Origin: Mesorhizobium japonicum MAFF 303099
GTDB lineage: Bacteria > Pseudomonadota > Alphaproteobacteria > Rhizobiales > Rhizobiaceae
Length of the DNA: 64,000 nucleotides
Assembly: GCF_000009625.1 (NCBI RefSeq)
Contig: NC_002678.2
Coordinates: forward strand, 6,604,001 to 6,668,000
Direction: 5' to 3'
Shown here: positions 59,657-64,000 of the stretch, piece by piece
Layout: each line of letters opens with the position of its first letter
Numbering within the stretch: position 1 is the first letter of the stretch
Position numbers and translations under genes: made by a program
Notes under the pieces: model-generated
The model's database searches: none
What the model saw: only the letters and a program-made list of their open reading frames with translations
Told to the model about the DNA's origin: nothing

Positions 59657-61090
59657 TCAATCCTTTAAGGACTGATAGACGATCAATGCCCTTTCTCGTG
59701 CCGCACCGTGGTCTACGATCGGATTGGGGTAGGTCTTGCCGAGCACGATGCCTTTGTCCTTCAGCACGGCAGCGGGAGCTTCCCATGGCCGATGAATATA
59801 GCGGTCGGGCAATGCAGAGATTTCCGGGACGTGCTGACGAACGTAGTCGCCGTGAGGGTCGAACTTTTCGCCCTGCAGCACCGGGTTGAAGATGCGAAAA
59901 TAGGGCGCTGGATCAGCTCCGGATCCGGCCACCCACTGCCAGCTGGCCGGATTGTTTGCGGCGTCCGCGTCGACCAGAGTGTCCCAAAACCACTTTTCGC
60001 CGTGGCGCCAGTCGATCATGAGGTCCTTGATGAGGAAGGACGCCACGATCATGCGCACGCGGTTGTGCATCCAGCCCGTTCGCCACAATTCGCGCATCCC
60101 GGCATCCACGATTGGATACCCTGTCAGGCCGCGCTGCCATGTCCGAAGCGCCCGTATGTCGTCCCGCCACGACATTGCGTCAAACTCCGGCCGGAAGTTG
60201 CGCCCTGAAAGATCGGGATTATGAAACAGCAGATGATATGAAAATTCCCGCCAGCCGATCTCCGCACGAAACTTCGAAGTTCCCGAGCTTTTCGATCTGC
60301 GCAACGCGGCGAATATCTGGAATGGCGTGATCTCGCCGAAGGTCAGATGCGGGGAAAGTCGCGATGTTGACGGCTGGCCAGGATAGTCACGTTGGCGTTC
60401 ATAATTGGCCAGGCCGTGCTCAATGAATTGACCAAGCCTGGCCTGAGCGCCTTTTTCGCCTGGTGTCCAAGTCTCGCGCAAGCCATACGCCCAGTCGGGT
60501 TTGCTAGGCAGCAAGTCAAGCTCGTCCAGGCGCAAGCCGCCAAGCTCACCCCTCCAACCATCAATCTGTCCCGGGGTATCGATCGGATCGCGAACATCGA
60601 CCTTGTCCGCCATCGCCTTCCAAAATGGCGTAAAGACTTTGTAGAAGCCGCCGGAACCGGTCTTGAGGAGCGAAGGTTCGTGCAGGAGCGCGCCATCGAA
60701 GCTGAGTGCCGTGAGCCCCTTCTCGCGCAGGGCGGCTTTCAGCCTGGCATCGACCGCCACCTCCGAGGGGTCGTAACGCCTGTTCCAGAAGACGCAATTC
60801 GCGCCGCTGGCGTCAATCGCCTTGGCGACGGCGTCTTCGGTGCGTCCATGCGCCAGAAATAGATTCGCTCCAGCCTTCCGAAGCAGATCGCCAAGGGCCG
60901 CGAGCGAGTGATGGAGCCACCAGCGGCTGGCCGCTCCCATGGCCCTTAGACCTTTGGTTGTCTCGTCCAGGATATAGAGCGCCACGACGGGAACGCCGCG
61001 CTCAGCTGCCGCCGCGAGCGCGGCGTTGTCACCCATGCGCAGGTCGCGCCGGAACAGCACAATTGTGGGCGCTTGGGCTTGTCGGCTCAT
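59657..61090 (-). CDS. phrB: Deoxyribodipyrimidine photolyase
   Basis: A 477-residue photolyase. N-terminal antenna domain: I-V-L-F-R-R-D-L-R-M-G-D-N-A-A-L. C-terminal FAD domain: RAEIGWREFSYHLLFHNPDL, WQRGLTGYPIVDAGMRELWR, T-G-W-M-H-N-R-V-R-M, and DADAANNPASWQWVAGSGAD. These are class I CPD photolyase motifs; it uses blue light to split pyrimidine dimers. A photolyase in the RpoE regulon is also known in Rhodobacter sphaeroides. It lies 13 bases after the DUF2147 gene, behind the promoter at 61515-61542. Confidence 0.92.
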   Translation of the reverse strand: MSRQAQAPTIVLFRRDLRMGDNAALAAAAERGVPVVALYILDETTKGLRAMGAASRWWLHHSLAALGDLLRKAGANLFLAHGRTEDAVAKAIDASGANCVFWNRRYDPSEVAVDARLKAALREKGLTALSFDGALLHEPSLLKTGSGGFYKVFTPFWKAMADKVDVRDPIDTPGQIDGWRGELGGLRLDELDLLPSKPDWAYGLRETWTPGEKGAQARLGQFIEHGLANYERQRDYPGQPSTSRLSPHLTFGEITPFQIFAALRRSKSSGTSKFRAEIGWREFSYHLLFHNPDLSGRNFRPEFDAMSWRDDIRALRTWQRGLTGYPIVDAGMRELWRTGWMHNRVRMIVASFLIKDLMIDWRHGEKWFWDTLVDADAANNPASWQWVAGSGADPAPYFRIFNPVLQGEKFDPHGDYVRQHVPEISALPDRYIHRPWEAPAAVLKDKGIVLGKTYPNPIVDHGAARERALIVYQSLKD

Positions 61091-61103
61091 TCCGTCTCGC
61101 AGT

Positions 61104-61478
61104 TCATTTTGCCGGGGTCCAGCGCACGCTCTTGCAAATCAAGCCTGCGCCTATGCAGCCCCGCGTGGTGAGGCCCCCCTTCTTCACCGTCAACGTCATT
61201 GAATAGGTACGGTTTCGCTTGGGGTCGTAAGCCTTTCCGGCCAGCATGCCTTGTGACGCCGGTCTCAGCGTCATGATCAACATGTCGCCGACCTGCTCAC
61301 CCTTGCTTGTGTCGCCGATCCACAGATTGGTCGCGCATAATTGCTGTCCACAAGGCGCGATCGATACCTTGGCGTTGCCGTCGTCGCGCATCCAGGTGCC
61401 GCGGCTGTCCGACAATGCGTCGGCTTGTGCCGCCGACCCGAGAGACACGGCACAAAGGAATGCGATTGTCCCTTGCAT
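61104..61478 (-). CDS. Secreted DUF2147 protein
   Basis: A 124-residue protein with a signal peptide (MQGTIAFLCAVSLGSAAQA) and DUF2147 marks: S-R-G-T-W-M-R-D-D-G, V-S-I-A-P-C-G-Q-Q-L-C, then A-Y-D-P-K-R-N-R-T-Y and G-C-I-G-A-G-L-I-C. DUF2147 proteins are periplasmic and may bind small ligands. ATG 61478 is preferred to GTG 61493 because it starts the signal peptide and has GGAG in front. First gene of the photolyase operon. Confidence 0.85.
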   Translation of the reverse strand: MQGTIAFLCAVSLGSAAQADALSDSRGTWMRDDGNAKVSIAPCGQQLCATNLWIGDTSKGEQVGDMLIMTLRPASQGMLAGKAYDPKRNRTYSMTLTVKKGGLTTRGCIGAGLICKSVRWTPAK

Positions 61479-61514
61479 CGTCCCAATCTCCACTAACTGG
61501 CTAGGTCTGTTGAT

Positions 61515-61542
61515 TCTACGCTGCTCCGGGACGTTTGGATCA
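61515..61542 (-). promoter_or_regulatory. RpoE (ECF11) promoter TGATCC-N18-TAGA for photolyase operon
   Basis: Minus strand TGATCC (61542-61537), 18 bases, TAGA (61518-61515), 37 bases before the DUF2147 ATG. Same -35, spacer length and -10 as the promoter at 55381-55408, placing DUF2147, photolyase and DUF2177 in the RpoE regulon. Confidence 0.75.
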
Positions 61543-61657
61543 CCGGTCCCGATTGGCGCGCGGCGTCATCAAGGCAGCTTAGGCGGCGTACGACGACAAC
61601 CAACCCTGCCGCCGTTCGTCGATCCCGCTGGTTGATCCCAGTGTACTCCAGACCTTG

Positions 61658-61695
61658 GCCCGCTTTCCCCAAAAAAGGACCGGCGGGCTCTTTTT
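61658..61695 (+). terminator. Terminator candidate with T-run
   Basis: GCCCGC (61658-61663) pairs with GCGGGC (61683-61688) and is followed by TCTTTTT. The loop includes an A-run. It lies in an otherwise empty gap (61543-61942). Confidence 0.55.
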
Positions 61696-61836
61696 GCGTA
61701 TAAGCGGAACCTCATATCTGCCGGCTTGTTCCTGTGATGGCAGCACTCCGCTGCTGACCAAGACCCGCATCCTTGGCCGGGCCCACTTCTTTCTCCATTG
61801 AGGCGGGCCCACTTCAGACTACTCCGTGTGAATATT

Positions 61837-61869
61837 GCCCCTCACTGCTTCGTCAGTGGCGGGCTTTTT
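61837..61869 (+). terminator. Terminator candidate with T-run
   Basis: GCCC and CACTG on one side pair with CAGTG and GGGC on the other around CTTCGT, then five T. It lies between the empty gap and the converging gene at 61943. Confidence 0.5.
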
Positions 61870-61942
61870 CGTTTCAGCGATGCCTTTTGTCTGGCGCTTG
61901 CTGCGCGGCTGGGGAAGAGTAATCCTTCGGTTCTAATCTGCG

Positions 61943-62281
61943 CTATATTCCGAGGGTCAATGCAACAAACAGAGCCGGCGCGAAGGCAAGACCGATTGCC
62001 ATGATAACGACGACGACGATGCCAAGTCTCTCCGTTCGTCTGACACGGTCCTCAATGTTGTCGTCCTCCGCTGAAAGGATGAGGTCGAGCGCGGACGAGA
62101 TATCGGGAGCAGGTGTATTGTTATCATTGGCTGCTTGATTTGCGCCGTCGTGGACTGTCGGGCTCTCGACCACGGTCACCGTCTGCCTCGCTCCTAAGAA
62201 TCTCAAGACGTCACCTCTAACTCTGATCCAGCGCCCTCCACGAGCGAGGTGCTCGGGGTGCGGTCGTAACGTAATTGTCAT
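61943..62281 (-). CDS. Membrane protein with disordered N-terminus, hypothetical
   Basis: A 112-residue protein: basic N-terminus (MTITLRPHPEHLARGGRWIR), a hydrophilic middle with N-N-T-P-A-P-D-I-S and one C-terminal helix (LGIVVVVIMAIGLAFAPALF). The start at 62281 is uncertain because the ribosome binding site is weak; the frame opens to 62380. No family recognised. Confidence 0.5.
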   Translation of the reverse strand: MTITLRPHPEHLARGGRWIRVRGDVLRFLGARQTVTVVESPTVHDGANQAANDNNTPAPDISSALDLILSAEDDNIEDRVRRTERLGIVVVVIMAIGLAFAPALFVALTLGI

Positions 62282-62452
62282 GCTTCGGTTGCGGGGCGGG
62301 GACTTCAGTCGGGTGGCTCGCCGGACTTTAGCCTCACAGCGGAACGCAAATGCGTTCGCGCCACTGCTCGTCGCCTTCATGGTTCTGGTTGTTGGTTGCC
62401 GTCGGTTTGGGGCTTGTGGCCGGTCTGTTGATTTCCAGCCCCCACCGGGTCG

Positions 62453-62650
62453 CTATCTTCGGACGCCCGGGAACATAATGATTGTCGCGCCGTCTTCGGG
62501 ATCCAGCGGTTTATGCCCAGGTTCTTCATGGTAGAGCACCTGGCGTAGATCGCGCTGATTGACCAACTGTCCGCAGTAGGGACAGGAATAGAAATTGTCT
62601 TCTTCTCGTGCTGGCTCGCCGCCGTGGCGCTTTCCAGGGATCGGTGGTTG
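62453..62650 (-). pseudogene. Broken copy of the zinc-ribbon gene
   Basis: Bases 62461-62560 are almost identical to 16526-16620 and the frame reads F-Y-S-C-P-Y-C-G-Q-L-V-N-Q-R-D-L-R-Q, then LYHEEPGHKPLDPEDGATII. The only ATG upstream is out of frame and a TGA precedes the readable part, so the start has been lost by one base change. One side of the duplication therefore decayed. Confidence 0.7.
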
Positions 62651-62659
62651 ATGGCTTCG

Positions 62660-62950
62660 TCATGTCTGGAAGTCCTTGCTCACGTCATCCAGCAAGCGAA
62701 GCGCAGCACTCTTGCCTATGGATTTCACCAGGCCTTGGTCGATCCCGGCGGCTTTAAACGCCGCAAACGCAATGGCTGGATTGCATGCGCCGTCCTTTGC
62801 CGAAGCGATAAGCCGACACGCATCCTTGTAAGATGCCGCTTCCTTGTTTCGCCATTGACCTTTGAGAGCTATCTCCGCTTCGCAGATCGACGAAGCCGTG
62901 ATGATCTTGCCGTCCACCAGCTTGATGGAGAGCGGTAAGAAGTTGCCCAT
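62660..62950 (-). CDS. DUF982 protein
   Basis: A 96-residue protein with DUF982 traits: IKLVDGKIITASSICEAEIA, then W-R-N-K-E-A-A-S-Y-K-D-A-C-R-L-I and FAAFKAAGIDQGLVKS. DUF982 is a small rhizobial family of unknown function. AGGAGG is eight bases before the ATG. A GAAAC-N16-CGTT element (one mismatch in the -35 of the stress consensus) lies at 63007-62983 on the same strand. Confidence 0.8.
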   Translation of the reverse strand: MGNFLPLSIKLVDGKIITASSICEAEIALKGQWRNKEAASYKDACRLIASAKDGACNPAIAFAAFKAAGIDQGLVKSIGKSAALRLLDDVSKDFQT

Positions 62951-63376
62951 TGCACGCCCCTCCTGATCCTTGAGAGCGCGACAACGTATTAAGCGAATTT
63001 TGGTTTCCTAAAGCGGTGAATTATTTTAGCATAAGCTTATATGGCTGAACGCAACTTGGGGCGGGCGGTGCGGGAATATCGGATTGAAGTCATGCAAGGC
63101 CGGATGCCCAGTCATCCGCGCTGATCACCGCAATCTTGCCATTCAAAGCGGCCGAAGCCCACTTGGGCGGACCGGTGACACTCAAGCGAAATGAAGAGCG
63201 ATGGATCCGCGTCACTGAGACAGGGGGGTTCAAGCGGACGTTCTCATATGTGCCCAGAGCTACTACTTAGACGGCACTATGCGTTTCGCACGAGCGCGGC
63301 TTACCGGGGCCGATTGCCGGTTTCGGAACTATTTTAGCTTAAGCTTATTGAATGGTGGCTTGTGTGAGTTCCGTGC
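62951..63376. other. Intergenic region with a 20-base direct repeat
   Basis: Two copies of a 20-base A/T-rich motif (ATTTTAGC, one base, TAAGCTTAT) occur at 63021-63040 and 63329-63348 with 18 of 20 matches. The second lies in front of the ligase stump. A 27-codon frame (ATG 63041) and a following open stretch give no recognisable product. Confidence 0.5.
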
Positions 63377-63496
63377 ATGCGTTTGAAGTTCGTCGCGCCG
63401 TTGATGCCGACCTTGGTGGAGAAGCTTCCGGAAGGAGACGGTTGGATTCACGAAGTCAAGTTCGACGGCTATCGCTCGCAGCTGATCATCGACTGA
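63377..63496 (+). pseudogene. DNA ligase N-terminal stump
   Basis: Reads M-R-L-K-F-V-A-P-L-M-P-T-L, then E-G-D-G-W-I-H-E-V-K-F-D-G-Y-R-S-Q-L-I-I-D and stops at 63494. It matches the first 39 residues of the ligase at 18557, including motif I (K-F-D-G). The rest is gone. The sequence diverges exactly behind I-I-D, the likely recombination or insertion point. Confidence 0.75.
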
Positions 63497-63524
63497 TCAG
63501 ACTGTGCTGCATTGACAGAAAACT

Positions 63525-63560
63525 CGCCGGGCGAGGAACCCCAATACCTCAAGCCCGGCG
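63525..63560. terminator. GC-rich inverted repeat near IS end
   Basis: CGCCGGGC (63525-63532) and GCCCGGCG (63553-63560), perfect over eight bases with a 20-base loop. It lies between the ligase stump and the transposase and may be a transcript end or part of the insertion. Confidence 0.4.
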
Positions 63561-63697
63561 AAAGTTTACTTCCTGATCCCCGATCAGGACCGGTGGGAGG
63601 AGCACCGGCAATCTCTGCAATGCAAAACGGGTGCCAACATTTTTCGTCCCGGAACGAGACAGTCTAAAGCTAGCCATTGGTGGGCGGCCAGGCTGCT

Positions 63698-64000
63698 CTA
63701 GGCCGTAGACTCATAAGCACGCAGCCACAGGCGCATTGAGGCGAGCTGGACCATAGCCAGGAAGTTGGCGGCGAGCTTGTCGTAGCGGGTGGCGATGCGG
63801 CGGAAGTGCTTCAGCTTGGAGAAGAAGCGCTCAATCAGATTGCGCTCGCGGTAGAGCCGTTTGCTGAAGCAAGGCTTCCAGCGCCGATTGCTTTTAGGCG
63901 GGATGTTGGGTGTTGCACCTTGCCCCTCGATCAAGGAGCGGATGCGATCCGCATCGTAGGCCTTGTCGGCCAGCACGATGGTGCGCGGGCTGAGGTGGTT
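63698..64000 (-). mobile_element. IS5-family transposase, 3' end (runs off the window)
   Basis: The minus-strand frame is open to the window end and gives the C-terminal part of a DDE transposase: V-L-A-D-K-A-Y-D-A-D (second catalytic Asp), PNIPPKSNRRWKPCFSKRLY, and R-E-R-N-L-I-E-R-F-F-S-K-L-K-H-F (Glu of the triad), then R-R-I-A-T-R-Y-D-K-L. This is the IS5/IS427 type. A GAGACAGTCT stretch at 63656-63665 could belong to the element end, but the second end is outside the window and cannot be checked. Confidence 0.85.

Noticed and set aside
63041..63270. 27-codon frame and the open stretch after it
   Set aside because: The short peptide and the following codons show no known family and no clear ribosome binding site.
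1..64000. tRNA, rRNA, CRISPR array or phage attachment site
   Set aside because: No cloverleaf-type sequence, repeat-spacer array or recognisable att core was found; the left prophage end is outside the window.

Overview
The window looks like a chromosomal accessory region of a Mesorhizobium-type alphaproteobacterium (order Hyphomicrobiales). The evidence is high GC, rhizobial small families (DUF768, DUF982, DUF3606, DUF1236, sunset domain, PRC-barrel), a ChrR-type ECF sigma pair and GGAAC-type general-stress promoters. The genus is inferred from protein flavour only; no rRNA, tRNA or CRISPR array was seen.

Layout. (1) 1-16.4 kb: right part of a siphovirus-like prophage: tape measure protein (split by a frameshift), distal tail proteins, an NlpC/P60-like protein, a host-specificity protein, an SGNH-hydrolase tail fibre, then a surface-modification group (two acyltransferases and a methyltransferase), a lysis cassette (GH108 endolysin, inner-membrane spanin, nested outer-membrane spanin) and two related membrane proteins. 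(2) 16.4-34.8 kb: an accessory zone of small stress-type genes, two unlike ATP-dependent DNA ligases, a methyltransferase, PAP2 and DUF2062 membrane proteins, LolA and PRC-barrel proteins, mixed with many broken genes (receiver domain, DUF1330, protein-isoaspartate methyltransferase, sugar-binding protein, SRAP) and duplicated scraps. (3) 35-44.6 kb: a giant hybrid histidine kinase, BrkB/YihY, a second copy of the ligase-tail/69-aa gene/DUF768 block, and small secreted or membrane peptides. (4) 44.7-52.6 kb: a phospholipid block (PLD/cardiolipin synthase-like; PAP2, lipid kinase and metallophosphoesterase in a row), divergent from a double-domain KaiC-like ATPase coupled to an HWE-type histidine kinase, followed by a PAS-HisKA_2 kinase. 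(5) 53-61.5 kb: a singlet-oxygen/photo-oxidative stress regulon: DUF1365 and FAD oxidoreductase, divergent from RpoE-ChrR, DUF1295, a cyclopropane-fatty-acid-synthase-like enzyme and a membrane protein, converging on DUF2147, photolyase and DUF2177. (6) 61.5-64 kb: small genes, a broken zinc-ribbon copy, a 39-codon DNA ligase stump and the end of an IS5-type transposase that runs off the window.

How they work together. Three TGATCC-N18-TA promoters read directly in the sequence tie region 5 into one RpoE regulon: both arms of the 53-59 kb divergon and the photolyase operon. A GGAAC-N16-CGTT element in front of the KaiC-like gene, and similar elements before several small genes, suggest that much of the rest answers to the EcfG/RpoE2 general stress response. 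The repeated 3' ends of DNA ligase and SRAP genes, each abutting a different gene, show that this zone was assembled by repeated recombination. The most interesting candidates for new biology are the KaiC-like/HWE-kinase/HisKA_2 group with non-canonical residues at the KaiC phosphosites, and the paired W-K-S-T-x-K-L-W membrane proteins behind the lysis cassette.
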